This document shows, piece by piece, positions 11,488 to 22,076 of a stretch of DNA of 64,000 bases. A program made the position numbers and the translations under genes. Under the pieces are notes generated by a model that saw nothing but the letters and a program-made list of their open reading frames with translations, was not told where the DNA came from and did no database searches. Numbering within the stretch: position 1 is the stretch's first letter; each line of letters starts with the position of its first letter. Origin of the DNA: Thauera carbonicopians (GTDB taxonomy: Bacteria; Pseudomonadota; Gammaproteobacteria; Burkholderiales; Rhodocyclaceae); contig NZ_JANUXN010000016.1 in assembly GCF_025699485.1 (NCBI RefSeq), positions 1 through 64,000 on the forward strand, written 5' to 3'.

Positions 11488-13040
<1,553 letters not shown>

Positions 13041-13051
13041 CTCGGCCTCCG

Positions 13052-13243
13052 TCACGCGCGCAGGGCGTCGACTTCCTCGGCGCTCATCGCGCGCGCTTCC
13101 TCGTCGAGCATCACCGGGATGCCGTCGCGGATCGGAAAGGCGAGCCGGTCGCCCTTGCACACCAGTTCCTGCCTGTCCTTCAGGTAGTCCAGCGGACCCT
13201 TGCACAACGGGCAGACGAGGATTTCAAGCAGACGTGCGTCCAT
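13052..13243 (-). CDS. Trm112/YcaR family zinc-ribbon-like protein
   Basis: 63 residues ([18 protein letters not shown]). It belongs to the UPF0434/Trm112 family, which is small and often encoded between lpxK and kdsB. Eukaryotic and archaeal Trm112 activates methyltransferases; the bacterial role is not settled. A single CPLC pair is visible and the second metal-binding pair is degenerate, with only one further Cys in ELVCKGD. The 5' end overlaps the end of lpxK by 20 bases, which implies translational coupling. Confidence 0.92.
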   Translation of the reverse strand: MDARLLEILVCPLCKGPLDYLKDRQELVCKGDRLAFPIRDGIPVMLDEEARAMSAEEVDALRA

Positions 13244-14222
13244 GCTCCAGTTTCTCCAGAATGCGTTCGGCGGCGCCCGAACCGATCTGCGCCTCGACCG
13301 GGAACTCCCAGCAGTCGTCGGGCGCGAAAGCCCGGCATTTTACCGCATCCTTGGCCGTCATCAGGATCGGCAAGGTTTCGGCGAAAGCCAGATCCGGCGG
13401 GGTGAAAGCATGGTGATCGGGGAAGGGATGCCTCAGCACCACCAGGCCGGCGGTTTCAAGCTGCTCGAAGAAGCGCTGCGGCCGGCCGATGCCCGCCACC
13501 GCATGCACGCGGCGGCCGCGCAGCGCTTCCAGTTCGAGGGTTCGCTGCGGCGCCCCGAGTGCACGCAGGGCGCCGCCCCGCAACTGCATCGGGAAGATCG
13601 GCACGCCGCCGAGGGCCGCCACCAGCGCCGGCGGCAGCGTGCCGTGGGCGATCACGACGTCGACTTCCGCCAGGCGCCCGACCGGCTCGCGCAGCGGCCC
13701 GGCCGGCAGCAGCAGGCCATTGCCCAAGGTGGCAGGGTCGACCACGGCGATCTCGACGTCGCGCCCGAGACGATAGTGCTGCATGCCGTCGTCGGCCACG
13801 ATCACGTCGCACTCGGGATGCAGGCGCAGCAGTTCGCGCGCCGCCGCCGGCCGGTCGCGGCCGACGACCAGCGGACAAGCGCAACTGGCGGCGAGCAGCA
13901 CCGGTTCGTCGCCATAGACGGCGGGATCGCCATCGGCCGGCACGGCGGCAACGCCTTCGATCCGGCCGCCGTGTCCGCGGCTGACGATGCCGGGACGACG
14001 GCCCGCCGCGCTCAGTCGGGCCACCAGCCACTGCACCACCGGCGTCTTGCCGCTGCCGCCGACGGCGATGTTGCCGACGACGATCACCGGTACCGGCAGC
14101 CTCTCCGGCCGTGTCGTCCGGCGACGGCGCCGCGCCAGCGCGCCGAACAGCCAGGACAGCGGCTGCAGCAGCCGGGCCGGCAGGTCGCGCCTGCGCCAGA
14201 AGGCCGGAGCCTGGGCCACCAT
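13224..14222 (-). CDS. lpxK: Tetraacyldisaccharide 4'-kinase
   Basis: 332 residues. This inner-membrane-associated kinase of the Raetz pathway phosphorylates the 4' position of the lipid A disaccharide. The Walker A is [10 protein letters not shown] (about residues 52-61), and the family signature IVSRGHGGR and a [10 protein letters not shown] block are clear. The amphipathic N-terminus [20 protein letters not shown] fits membrane association. It lies 20 bases after exbD and overlaps the Trm112-like gene. Confidence 0.97.
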   Translation of the reverse strand: MVAQAPAFWRRRDLPARLLQPLSWLFGALARRRRRTTRPERLPVPVIVVGNIAVGGSGKTPVVQWLVARLSAAGRRPGIVSRGHGGRIEGVAAVPADGDPAVYGDEPVLLAASCACPLVVGRDRPAAARELLRLHPECDVIVADDGMQHYRLGRDVEIAVVDPATLGNGLLLPAGPLREPVGRLAEVDVVIAHGTLPPALVAALGGVPIFPMQLRGGALRALGAPQRTLELEALRGRRVHAVAGIGRPQRFFEQLETAGLVVLRHPFPDHHAFTPPDLAFAETLPILMTAKDAVKCRAFAPDDCWEFPVEAQIGSGAAERILEKLEHGRTSA

Positions 14223-14242
14223 CGTCCGCGCCCCTCAGCGGC

Positions 14243-14665
14243 TCACTGCGCCGGCGCCTGGGTGGCGAAGGTCACGTGGCTGAAACCGGCACGCTGGGCC
14301 GCCTGCATCACGTCGATGACGTTCTGGTGCGCAGCCTTGGCATCGGCATTGATCACGATCACCGGCTCGCCGCCGCCGCCCGGCGCGGCCTTGCCCAGCG
14401 CCGCAGCCAGCGACTCCACGCTCGGCTCGGCGACCGGCTGGCGATTGACCAGCACTTCGCCGGCCGCGGTCACGGCGACGAGGATCTCGTTGGGCACCGT
14501 ATCCACGCCCTCTGCTTCGGCCGACGGCAGGTTGATCTCGAGCCCCGACACCTTGGAAAAGGTCGTCGTCAGCATCAGGAAGATGATGATGACGAGCACC
14601 ACGTCGATCAGCGGGATCAGGTTGATCTCGGGCTCTTCGTTGCGGCTGCCGCGGCGGAAGTTCAT
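14243..14665 (-). CDS. exbD: ExbD/TolR family biopolymer transport protein
   Basis: 140 residues. It has one N-terminal membrane helix (INLIPLIDVVLVIIIFLMLT) with the essential Asp in PLIDVVLV, then a periplasmic domain. ExbD/TolR works with ExbB/TolQ as a proton-driven motor for TonB- or Tol-linked outer-membrane processes. The pairing with exbB nine bases upstream, and with lpxK downstream, is the conserved betaproteobacterial arrangement. Without a tonB or tolA gene here, ExbD and TolR cannot be told apart by context. Confidence 0.93.
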   Translation of the reverse strand: MNFRRGSRNEEPEINLIPLIDVVLVIIIFLMLTTTFSKVSGLEINLPSAEAEGVDTVPNEILVAVTAAGEVLVNRQPVAEPSVESLAAALGKAAPGGGGEPVIVINADAKAAHQNVIDVMQAAQRAGFSHVTFATQAPAQ

Positions 14666-14674
14666 GCCGGCCCC

Positions 14675-15283
14675 TCAGTCGCGCCGCTCGCCATGCGCCA
14701 CTTCGACCAGCTTCACCGCCTGCTGCTCCATGTCGATGACGAAGCTGTCGACGAGGGCGCGGAAGTGGCGCCAGAAGATCATCGCCGGAATGGCGATGAT
14801 CAGGCCGAGTCCGGTGGTGTACAGCGCGATCGAGATGCCCTGGGCGAGTTGGGCAGGATTGGCGCCGCTGACGCCCTGCGAGGCGAAGATGTCGATCATG
14901 CCGATGATGGTGCCGAACAGCCCCAGCAGCGGGCTGATCGCGGCGATGGTGCCGAGTGTGGTCAGGTAGCGTTCGAGTTCGTGCGCGACCGCACGGCCGG
15001 TTTCCTCGATCGATTCCTTCATGACCTCGCGCGAACTGCTGACGTTGCGCAGGCCCGCCGCCAGCACGCGGCCGAGCGGGGAGTGCGCGTTGACGCGCTC
15101 GGTCATCGCATCGGACACGCCCTGCTTGCGCAGATCGTCGAGCACGTTCTGCAGCAGGCCCGGCGGCACCACGCGCGAGCGCCGCAGGCTGAGCGAACGC
15201 TCGATGATCAGCGCCAGCGCCACGACCGAAGCCAGAATCAACGGCCAGATCGGCCAGCCCACTTCCTGGATGATCGCGAACAC
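14675..15283 (-). CDS. exbB: MotA/TolQ/ExbB proton channel family protein
   Basis: 202 residues with three membrane segments: near residues 9-27 (PIWPLILASVVALALIIE), near 110-135, and near 150-180 (GISIALYTTGLGLIIAIPAM). LLGLFGTIIGMIDIF is the family's channel motif. I place the start at the GTG at 15283 because AGGGGAG lies ten bases upstream and the product then begins at the family N-terminus FAIIQEVGWP. An in-frame ATG at 15466 would add 61 residues without any domain. It is the first gene of the exbB-exbD-lpxK-Trm112-kdsB run. Confidence 0.92.
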   Translation of the reverse strand: MFAIIQEVGWPIWPLILASVVALALIIERSLSLRRSRVVPPGLLQNVLDDLRKQGVSDAMTERVNAHSPLGRVLAAGLRNVSSSREVMKESIEETGRAVAHELERYLTTLGTIAAISPLLGLFGTIIGMIDIFASQGVSGANPAQLAQGISIALYTTGLGLIIAIPAMIFWRHFRALVDSFVIDMEQQAVKLVEVAHGERRD

Positions 15284-15718
15284 GCTGGCTGCTCCCCTAT
15301 TGCGCAAAAGCGGAACTTTAGCGCCCGCAAGCCGGCGGCGACAAGCAAGATGCGTATCGAGACGTGGAATATGCCCAACCCGGACCCCGCCCGGGCTTCC
15401 ACGCGGGATATGCCAAACCGGCAACGCCCGCGTTACCCCCAGGACCCGGACCAAGCCGGCGAGCAATCCACAGAAGCTGTGGATAAGTTTGTGGGTTTTT
15501 TCTGGATGTGGGCCTCAAAGCCCGTCGCTGCAAGCATTCAGACACTCCGATGAAAATTTGTGCAATATATTATTTTCAATTAAAACAAATACTTATTTTC
15601 TCACCCCTTGTAGATCAAGGACTTGCCGCAAGACCCTTGACAGCCTGGCGGAGCTGTGGATTCCGCTACAATCCGCGCTTCTCCCCACTTCTCGCGCGCC
15701 CCTGGCGATGCCCCTCGC
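15284..15718. other. Divergent intergenic region between exbB and xseA
   Basis: About 435 bases with no credible gene. It contains a DnaA-box-like palindrome (15466-15486). It then has a very AT-rich block near 15551-15605 (ATATATTATTTTCAATTAAA and neighbours), which stands out in this GC-rich sequence. It must hold the divergent promoters of the exbB operon and xseA. A TTGACA occurs at about 15636, but its spacing to TACAAT is about 24 bases, too long for a standard promoter. Confidence 0.6.
15466..15486. promoter_or_regulatory. DnaA-box-containing palindrome
   Basis: ATCCACAG (15466-15473) and CTGTGGAT (15477-15484) are perfect inverted arms around AAG. The right arm is part of TGTGGATAA (15478-15486), the exact complement of the DnaA box TTATCCACA. 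The left arm gives a 7 of 9 match (CAATCCACA). An AT-rich block lies about 65-120 bases downstream. A DnaA-titration or DnaA-regulated site is possible; a chromosomal origin is unlikely because no dnaA, dnaN or gyrB is nearby. Confidence 0.45.
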
Positions 15719-17080
15719 ATGACTGGAATGCTGTCCGCCCCGATACTTACGGTGTCCGCGCTCAACCGCCTCGCCCGCCAGGCGCTGGAGGCAGCCCTGC
15801 CGTTGATGTGGGTGGGCGGCGAAATCTCCAATCTCACCCGGGCGGCCTCCGGCCACCTTTACTTCACCCTCAAGGACAGCGATGCGCAGGTGCGCTGCGC
15901 AATGTGGCGCAACCGCGCCCAACTCCTGCCCTTCCGCCCCGAGAACGGCATGCGGGTCGAAGTGCGTGCGCTCACGACGCTGTACGAAGCGCGCGGCGAC
16001 TATCAGCTCAATATAGAAAGCGTCCGCCAGGCCGGCATCGGCAACCTGTTCGAAGCTTTCAACCAACTCAAGGACAGGCTTGCCGCCGAAGGCCTGTTCG
16101 ATGCCGGCAACAAGCGTGTCCTGCCGCGCTTTCCGCGCGGCATCGGCCTCGTCACCTCGCCTGCCGCCGCCGCGCTGCGCGACGTGCTGGTGACGCTGGC
16201 CAGGCGCGCGCCGCATCTACCGCTGGTGCTTTATCCAGCACCCGTGCAGGGCGCCGACGCGGCGCCGCGCCTTGCACAGGCCATCGCCACGGCAGGCAGA
16301 CGCGCCGACCGGGACGGCATCGACGTGCTGCTGCTGGTGCGCGGCGGCGGCAGCCTGGAAGATCTGTGGCCGTTCAACGACGAAGCGCTCGCCCGCGCGC
16401 TGCGCGCCTGTCCGCTGCCCGTCGTCAGCGGCGTCGGCCACGAGACCGATTTCACCATCGCCGACTTCGCCGCCGACCTTCGGGCACCGACACCGACCGG
16501 CGCAGCCGAACTGGCCAGCGCGGGCTGGCATGCAGCGCACCAGGAGATCGCCACACTCGGCCCGCGGCTCGAGCGCGGCATCGAACGCCAGCTCGAAACC
16601 CTGGCCCAGCGGCTGGACAGGGCTTCGCTGCGCCTGGTCCATCCAAGCGAGCGCCTGCGCCAGACCAGGGCCGACATCGATGCCCGTGCCGGCAGGCTGG
16701 CACGAGCCATGAAGCACCGGCTCGAACAGGCGCGCTTCCGCCAGACCGCGCTCGGCCTGCGCCTGGCCAGGCTGCAGCCGGATCTGTCCGGCACCCGGCG
16801 GCTCGTCGCGCAGCTCGGCCACGAGCTGCAGCGCGCCGCGCAGGCAAGCCTGCGGCAGCGCCGGGAACGGCTCGAAACCCTGGCATCCCATCTGCAGCAC
16901 CTCTGCCCGGAATCCGTGCTCGCGCGCGGCTACGCCATCGCCCGCGACAGCCGGGGCCGCGTGCTGCGTTCGGTCGGCGAGGCCGGTGCCGGCATGGCAG
17001 TCGACGTACAGCTGGCCGACGGCACGCTGCATACGCGCGTGACCGGGGCCGGGCCGAACGAAGCCGGACAAAAGGACTGA
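15719..17080 (+). CDS. xseA: Exodeoxyribonuclease VII large subunit
   Basis: 453 residues. It degrades single-stranded DNA with the small subunit XseB, which is not in this window. The N-terminal OB-fold contains LPLMWVGGEISNLTRAASGH and YFTLKD. The catalytic core has FPRGIGLVTSPAAAALRD, LLLVRGGGSLEDLWPFNDE and VVSGVGHETDFTIADF. A long helical C-terminus ends in ESVLARGYAIARD. The start could be the ATG at 15719 or the one three codons later (15728). It stands alone, with sodB following behind its own promoter. Confidence 0.96.
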   Translation: MTGMLSAPILTVSALNRLARQALEAALPLMWVGGEISNLTRAASGHLYFTLKDSDAQVRCAMWRNRAQLLPFRPENGMRVEVRALTTLYEARGDYQLNIESVRQAGIGNLFEAFNQLKDRLAAEGLFDAGNKRVLPRFPRGIGLVTSPAAAALRDVLVTLARRAPHLPLVLYPAPVQGADAAPRLAQAIATAGRRADRDGIDVLLLVRGGGSLEDLWPFNDEALARALRACPLPVVSGVGHETDFTIADFAADLRAPTPTGAAELASAGWHAAHQEIATLGPRLERGIERQLETLAQRLDRASLRLVHPSERLRQTRADIDARAGRLARAMKHRLEQARFRQTALGLRLARLQPDLSGTRRLVAQLGHELQRAAQASLRQRRERLETLASHLQHLCPESVLARGYAIARDSRGRVLRSVGEAGAGMAVDVQLADGTLHTRVTGAGPNEAGQKD

Positions 17081-17210
17081 ACCAGGCCTTGGCCGCGTCG
17101 ATCCCGACGGGAAGGGGGGGCCGCCTGGAGGCCCCGCCAGGCAGCCCCCAGGGAATCCGCCCAGTGCTGCCCGCCGGGAGCTTCACTCTCGACAAGACCA
17201 CCGCCGGAAG

Positions 17211-17240
17211 CTGACAGGCGCCCGCTCGTGCGCCTATGAT
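17211..17240 (+). promoter_or_regulatory. Putative sodB promoter
   Basis: CTGACA (17211-17216) and TATGAT (17235-17240) are separated by 18 bases. Each matches the sigma-70 consensus at 5 of 6 positions. It lies about 95 bases before the sodB start codon, which leaves an untranslated leader that could carry post-transcriptional control. Confidence 0.55.
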
Positions 17241-17334
17241 GTCGGCCGCGAGCGTTTTCGCCGGACGCGGATCCCGACCGGACTCGTCGGGCTTCGCAAG
17301 AGTTTTCAGAACACCTTAACAAGGAGAGATACGC

Positions 17335-17919
17335 ATGGAACACACCCTGCCCGCCCTGCCCTACGCCAAGGACGCCCTGGCCCCGCACATTTCGGCCGAG
17401 ACCCTGGAATTCCACTACGGCAAGCACCACCAGGCCTATGTCACCAACCTGAACAACCTGATCAAGGGCACCGAGTACGAAAACCTCGAACTCGAAGCCA
17501 TCATCAAGAAGGCGCCGGCCGGCGGCATCTACAACAACTCCGCCCAGGTCTGGAACCACACCTTCTTCTGGAACAGCATGAAGCCCAACGGCGGCGGCGA
17601 GCCGACCGGCGCGCTGGCCGATGCGATCAAGGCCAAGTGGGGCTCCTTCGACGACTTCAAGAAGGCCTTCCAGGCGTCCGCGGTCGGCAACTTCGGTTCG
17701 GGCTGGACCTGGCTGGTCAAGAAGGCCGACGGTTCGGTCGACATCGTCAACATGGGCGCCGCCGGCACTCCGCTGACCACCGCCGACAAGGCCATCCTCT
17801 GTATCGACGTGTGGGAACACGCCTACTACATCGACTACCGCAACCGCCGTCCGGACTTCGTCGCCACCTTCCTCGACAAGCTGGCCAACTGGGACTTCGC
17901 GGCGCAGAACTTCGCCTGA
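17335..17919 (+). CDS. sodB: Superoxide dismutase [Fe]
   Basis: 194 residues. It disproportionates superoxide in the cytoplasm. The four metal ligands are all in place: His27 (LEFHYGKHH), His75 ([10 protein letters not shown]), Asp158 and His162 ([13 protein letters not shown]). The sequence around the active site ([13 protein letters not shown] and ALPYAKDAL) is of the iron type, as in SodB. A strong AAGGAGA ribosome site lies before the ATG. It is monocistronic, with its own promoter and terminator. Confidence 0.96.
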   Translation: MEHTLPALPYAKDALAPHISAETLEFHYGKHHQAYVTNLNNLIKGTEYENLELEAIIKKAPAGGIYNNSAQVWNHTFFWNSMKPNGGGEPTGALADAIKAKWGSFDDFKKAFQASAVGNFGSGWTWLVKKADGSVDIVNMGAAGTPLTTADKAILCIDVWEHAYYIDYRNRRPDFVATFLDKLANWDFAAQNFA

Positions 17920-17960
17920 TGCACCCTGGCCCGGCCTCGGCCGGGCAAGGCAGACATACG

Positions 17961-17990
17961 GAAGCGGCCCTTCGCGGCCGCTTTCTTTTT
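17961..17990 (+). terminator. Intrinsic terminator after sodB
   Basis: AAGCGGCC (17962-17969) pairs with GGCCGCTT (17976-17983). The run TTTCTTTTT follows. It lies 42 bases after the sodB stop. Confidence 0.88.
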
Positions 17991-18031
17991 CGCAGCGCCC
18001 CGCCTGCAGGGCGCTGCGAGTCCGACAGCCC

Positions 18032-18829
18032 ATGCTCGACATCCTGTATCGCGACGAATGGCTCGTCGCCATCGACAAACCCTCCGGCCTGCTCGTGCAC
18101 CGCAGCCCGATCGCCGCGCACGAGGAACGCTTCGCCGTGCAACTGCTGCGCGACCAGATCGGCCAGCGCGTCCATCCCGCCCACCGGCTCGACCGCGGCA
18201 CCTCGGGCGTGCTGTTGTTCGCGCTCGACCGCGAAGTCGCCGCCGCACTCGGCAGGCAGTTCGAGGCCCATACGGTCGACAAGCGCTACGTCGCCATCGT
18301 GCGCGGCCATCCGCCCGAAGAAGGCATCATCGACCATCCGCTGGTACGCCGCCTGGACCCGATCGAACGCAGGCAGGGCTACGGCGCCGGCCGGCGGGAC
18401 GGCCTGCCGGAAGACGAGGAAACGGACCCGGACAGCCCCGCCGAATCGGCGGGCGGCGAAATCGCCCTGCCCGCGCTGACGCGCTTTCGCCGCCTGGCGA
18501 CGGCCGAACTGCCGCATGCGGTCGACCGCTATCCGAGCAGCCGCTACGCCCTGGTCGAGCTGTTGCCGGAAACCGGCCGGCGGCACCAGCTGCGCCGCCA
18601 CCTGAAGCACATCTCGCATCCGATCATCGGCGACGCCAGCTACGGCAAGGGCCGGCACAACCGCCTGTTCCAGACCCTGTTCGGCAGCCGTCGCCTGCTG
18701 CTGGCCTGCACCCGGCTGGGCCTGCAACATCCCGTCAGCGATGCAAGACTGAACCTGCAGTGCCGCCCCGGTGATGACTTCGAGGCCGTCAGCCGGGCAC
18801 TGGGCTGGGACGACACGCTGCTGGGTTGA
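18032..18829 (+). CDS. truC: tRNA pseudouridine synthase, RluA family (TruC-like)
   Basis: 265 residues. The catalytic motif HRLDRGTSGVLLFALD holds Asp54. The opening MLDILYRDEWLVAIDKPSG and the closing GLVELEPETGRRHQLRRHL-type block (here ALVELLPETGRRHQLRRHL) match TruC, which makes pseudouridine 65 in tRNA. RluA relatives acting on rRNA are the alternative, but there is no S4 domain and the similarity along the chain is to TruC. A charged insertion (EDEETDPDSPAESAGGE, about 130-146) is longer than in the enterobacterial protein. Confidence 0.85.
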   Translation: MLDILYRDEWLVAIDKPSGLLVHRSPIAAHEERFAVQLLRDQIGQRVHPAHRLDRGTSGVLLFALDREVAAALGRQFEAHTVDKRYVAIVRGHPPEEGIIDHPLVRRLDPIERRQGYGAGRRDGLPEDEETDPDSPAESAGGEIALPALTRFRRLATAELPHAVDRYPSSRYALVELLPETGRRHQLRRHLKHISHPIIGDASYGKGRHNRLFQTLFGSRRLLLACTRLGLQHPVSDARLNLQCRPGDDFEAVSRALGWDDTLLG

Positions 18830-18954
18830 GAGCCGCTGCCGCGCCCTCCTCCCCCGCGCGGCGATTTCAGGGCACAATCGGTCTCTTCCCGGCAATGCTC
18901 TCCTGCGCAGGATGCAGGCATGTCCGATCACTCATGCACACTTCAGGTACATCG

Positions 18955-20034
18955 ATGAACCCGCTGCTCCAGGTACGCCAGCACGGCCAGCAGATCTGGC
19001 TCGACAACCTTTCCCGCACCCTGCTCAACGACGGCCATCTCGCACGCTTCATCGCCGACGACGGCATCGCCGGGGTCACCACCAACCCGGCGATCTTCCA
19101 CAAGGCGATCGCGGATGGGCGCTATTACGAGGACGACCTGGCCGCCCTGAAAGCACAGCCGCTGAGTGCCGAAGCACGCTACGAAGCGCTGGTGATTCCG
19201 GACGTGCAGCGGGCCTGCGACCTGCTGGCGGCGCTGCACCGCGACAGCGGCGGCGATGCCGGCTACGTCAGCCTGGAAGTCTCGCCCGCGCTGGCTCACG
19301 ACGCCGCCGGCACGCTCGCCGCCGGCCTGCGCCTGAAAGCCGCGGTGGACCGCCCCAACCTGCTGATCAAGGTGCCGGCGACGCCGGCCGGCATCGACGC
19401 CATCGAGCAGTTGATCGGCGCCGGCGTCAGCGTCAACGTCACGCTGATGTTCTCGCTCGCCCACGTCGAAGCCGTTGCCCAGGCCTATCTGCGCGGCCTC
19501 GAACGCCTGCTGGCGGCTGGCGGCGACGCGACGCGCATCATGTCGGTGGCGAGCCTGTTCCTGTCGCGGGTCGACACCCTGATCGACAAGCAGCTCGAAG
19601 AACTGGGCGGCGCAGCGCTGGCCCTGCGCGGCAAGAGCGCGGTGGCCACTGCCAGGCTCGCCTACCTGCGCTACCGCGAACGCTTCAACGGACCCGATTT
19701 CGCCGCGCTGCGCGCAGCCGGCGCACGGCCGCAGCGGATGCTGTGGGCGAGCACCGGCACCAAGAATCCGGCCTACAGCGATCTGCTCTACGTCGAACCG
19801 CTGATCGGCGCCGAAACCATCAACACCCTGCCCGACGCCACGCTGGACGCACTGCGCGACCACGGCAAGGTGACGGCCGACACCGTGGGCCAGGACATCG
19901 AGGATGCCGCGGCACAGTACGCTGCGCTGGAGCGGCACGGCATCGACCTGAATCAGGCCGGCGAGCGCCTGCAGCAGGAAGGCCTGCGGCAGTTCGAACA
20001 GGCGTTTGCCGCGCTGCTCGAACTCACCGCCTAA
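18955..20034 (+). CDS. tal: Transaldolase
   Basis: 359 residues. It transfers a dihydroxyacetone unit in the non-oxidative pentose phosphate pathway. The Schiff-base lysine is Lys139 in NLLIKVPATPAG. WLDNLSRTLL, GVTTNPAIFHKA and SVNVTLMFSLAHVE are family motifs, and WASTGTKNPAYSD lies near the C-terminus. The length fits the larger TalA-like bacterial/plant type. The start was taken as the ATG at 18955; an in-frame ATG at 18934 would add seven residues. A perfect palindrome follows and separates tal from the convergent cheA. Confidence 0.94.
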   Translation: MNPLLQVRQHGQQIWLDNLSRTLLNDGHLARFIADDGIAGVTTNPAIFHKAIADGRYYEDDLAALKAQPLSAEARYEALVIPDVQRACDLLAALHRDSGGDAGYVSLEVSPALAHDAAGTLAAGLRLKAAVDRPNLLIKVPATPAGIDAIEQLIGAGVSVNVTLMFSLAHVEAVAQAYLRGLERLLAAGGDATRIMSVASLFLSRVDTLIDKQLEELGGAALALRGKSAVATARLAYLRYRERFNGPDFAALRAAGARPQRMLWASTGTKNPAYSDLLYVEPLIGAETINTLPDATLDALRDHGKVTADTVGQDIEDAAAQYAALERHGIDLNQAGERLQQEGLRQFEQAFAALLELTA

Positions 20035-20054
20035 ACACACTGCCCACAAAATGA

Positions 20055-20093
20055 AGCCGGGCCTTTCGCGTGCAGCACGCGAAAGGCCCGGCT
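20055..20093. terminator. 39-bp near-perfect palindrome between convergent tal and cheA
   Basis: AGCCGGGCCTTTCGCGTGC (20055-20073) is the exact reverse complement of 20075-20093, around a single central A. It lies 21 bases after tal and 16 bases beyond the cheA stop. There is no long T-run on the plus side (CCGGTTT); the minus side reads TCATTTTG. A bidirectional terminator is the simplest reading. Confidence 0.75.
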
Positions 20094-20108
20094 CCGGTTT
20101 ACGTCCGC

Positions 20109-21986
20109 TCAGGAAGCCAGTGCCAGCGCTTCCCGGCTGCGCATCAGCGCCGCGCGCGGCACGCCGCGATGGTCGCCGGCAGTACCGAGCAGCTCCTTCA
20201 TGTCGAGGATCAGCACGATCTGGCCGTTCGACAAGGTGGTCACGCCGGCAACCCCCTTCGGCCGGAAATCGTCGAGCGACTTGATCACCGCATCTTCACG
20301 GCCGGCGAAGCTGTCGATCGCCAGGATGAAGGACAGTTCGGCCGCCTGCATCAGCACGCCGTACTGCGGCGCCCGCTCCTGCGGCCAGCCGAGCAGCGAG
20401 GACAGCGGCAGGATCTGCAGCACTTCGCCGCGCACCACCATGGTCGCCTTGCCGCCGACGTCCTGGACCATGGCCGGGTCGATCGGCAGGATCTCGCGCA
20501 CCATCGCCAGCGGCACGGCGAAAGGCTGCTCGCCGAGGCGCACCAGCAGCACCGGCAGGATCGCGAGCGTCAGCGGCAGGCTGATGATCAGGGTCGTGCC
20601 CTTGCCCTGCTGCGAACGGATCTCGATGCTGCCGTTGAGCTTCTGGATGTTGGTGCGCACCACGTCCATGCCTACGCCGCGGCCCGACACGTCCGACACC
20701 TGCTCCGCCATCGAGAAGCCGGGCAGGAAGATCAGGTTGTAGCTCTGGCGCTCGTCCATGGTGCTGGCTTCCTCATCGGTGATGAGGCCCTTGGCCAGCG
20801 CCTTGCTGCGCAGGCGCTCGGCATCCATGCCGCGGCCGTCGTCGGCGACGAGAATGACGATGTGGTCGCCCTCCTGGCGCGCCTCGAGGCGGACGATCGA
20901 TTTCTCCGGCTTGCCGGCGGCGATGCGGCCGGCGCGGTCTTCGACGCCATGATCCACCGCATTGCGGACCAGGTGGATGATGGGGTCGGACAGATCCTCG
21001 ATCATCGTCTTGTCGATCTCGGTTTCCTCGCCGACCAGCACCAGTTCCACGTCCTTGCCGAGATTGCGGGCCAGGTCACGGGCGATGCGCGGATATTTCT
21101 GGAACAGCCGGCCGATCGGCTGCATGCGGGTCTTCATCACCGCGTTCTGCAGGTCGGAGACCAGCAGGTCGAGCTGGCTGACGGCGAGATCGAGCGCATG
21201 CAGCGTTTCGGAATCGTTGCGGCCGCTGAGGATGTCGCTGCGCAGCGCATTGAGCCGGTTCTTGGTCAGGCCGATCTCGCCGGACAGGTTCAGCACCTGA
21301 TCGAGGCGCGCGGTATCGACGCGGATCGAATTGTCCCGCTGGCGCTCGCTGTCGCGCCGACCGACCGGCCCGGAAACGCCCGGCTTGTCGGTGGCGCGCC
21401 GCCCGATCGCCGCCTTGATGATCTCTTCGGCAGGAGCCGGCTTGGCCGGCGCAGCAGCCGGCACGACGGACGATGGCGCTGCGGCTGCGGTCGCAGGCTT
21501 GCCAGCCACGGCCGCGTACAGCAGGTCCCAGGCCGGCTCGCCCGGCAGCGGCAGGCCGACGCCTTCCGCCGCAGGCTGCGCAGCCGCGATCGGCTCGCCC
21601 GCCAGCGCGGCTTTCAGACGCGCCATCAGATCTGGGTCTGCCGGCGGCGGCTGGGTCCCGCTTTCGAGAAAGCCGAACATTTCGCGCACCGCGGAAGTGG
21701 CGGCCAGGATCACGTCCATTGCTTCGGGCGTGATCGACAGTTCGCCGTTGCGCAGTTTGTCGAACAGGTTCTCGGTCAGGTGGCACAGATTCACGAGCTC
21801 GGCCGCATTCAGGAAGCCGGCACCGCCCTTGATCGTGTGAAAGCCGCGGAAGATGTCGTTGAGCAGGCTGCGATCCTCGGGCGAGCGCTCCAGATCGACC
21901 AGCTTGTTGTCGACCCCGGACAACAGGTCCCCGGCCTCGATGAGGAAGTCCTGCAACAGGTCTTCCATTCCGGCAAAATCACTCAT
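20109..21986 (-). CDS. cheA: Chemotaxis histidine kinase CheA
   Basis: 625 residues. Its order is as follows: Hpt/P1 domain with the phosphorylated His50 in FHTIKGGAGF; an alanine/proline-rich linker (about 125-205) in place of a clear P2; a dimerisation domain starting near NSIRVDTARLDQVLNLSGE; the ATPase with HLVRNAVDHGVED, VADDGRGMD and SGRGVGMDVV; and a CheW-like regulatory domain. It phosphorylates CheY in response to receptors. It is the last gene of the cheV-cheV-cheY-cheZ-cheA run. The P2 domain that normally docks CheY seems absent or strongly shortened. Confidence 0.95.
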   Translation of the reverse strand: MSDFAGMEDLLQDFLIEAGDLLSGVDNKLVDLERSPEDRSLLNDIFRGFHTIKGGAGFLNAAELVNLCHLTENLFDKLRNGELSITPEAMDVILAATSAVREMFGFLESGTQPPPADPDLMARLKAALAGEPIAAAQPAAEGVGLPLPGEPAWDLLYAAVAGKPATAAAAPSSVVPAAAPAKPAPAEEIIKAAIGRRATDKPGVSGPVGRRDSERQRDNSIRVDTARLDQVLNLSGEIGLTKNRLNALRSDILSGRNDSETLHALDLAVSQLDLLVSDLQNAVMKTRMQPIGRLFQKYPRIARDLARNLGKDVELVLVGEETEIDKTMIEDLSDPIIHLVRNAVDHGVEDRAGRIAAGKPEKSIVRLEARQEGDHIVILVADDGRGMDAERLRSKALAKGLITDEEASTMDERQSYNLIFLPGFSMAEQVSDVSGRGVGMDVVRTNIQKLNGSIEIRSQQGKGTTLIISLPLTLAILPVLLVRLGEQPFAVPLAMVREILPIDPAMVQDVGGKATMVVRGEVLQILPLSSLLGWPQERAPQYGVLMQAAELSFILAIDSFAGREDAVIKSLDDFRPKGVAGVTTLSNGQIVLILDMKELLGTAGDHRGVPRAALMRSREALALAS

Positions 21987-22076
21987 GCTCTTCTCGCTCC
22001 ACTTTTTCCACTGCGGACATGCGGTCTTCCCGGTCCGTCCTCATGCAAGGCCCACGCGTCGACCGGCATGCCCGGC

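Noticed and set aside
15466-15605. Chromosomal replication origin
   Set aside because: One DnaA box plus a partial box is too few, and dnaA, dnaN, gyrB, parAB or rpmH are not beside it.
15636-15674. Standard sigma-70 promoter for xseA (TTGACA ... TACAAT)
   Set aside because: The hexamers are good, but their spacing of about 24 bases is outside the working range.
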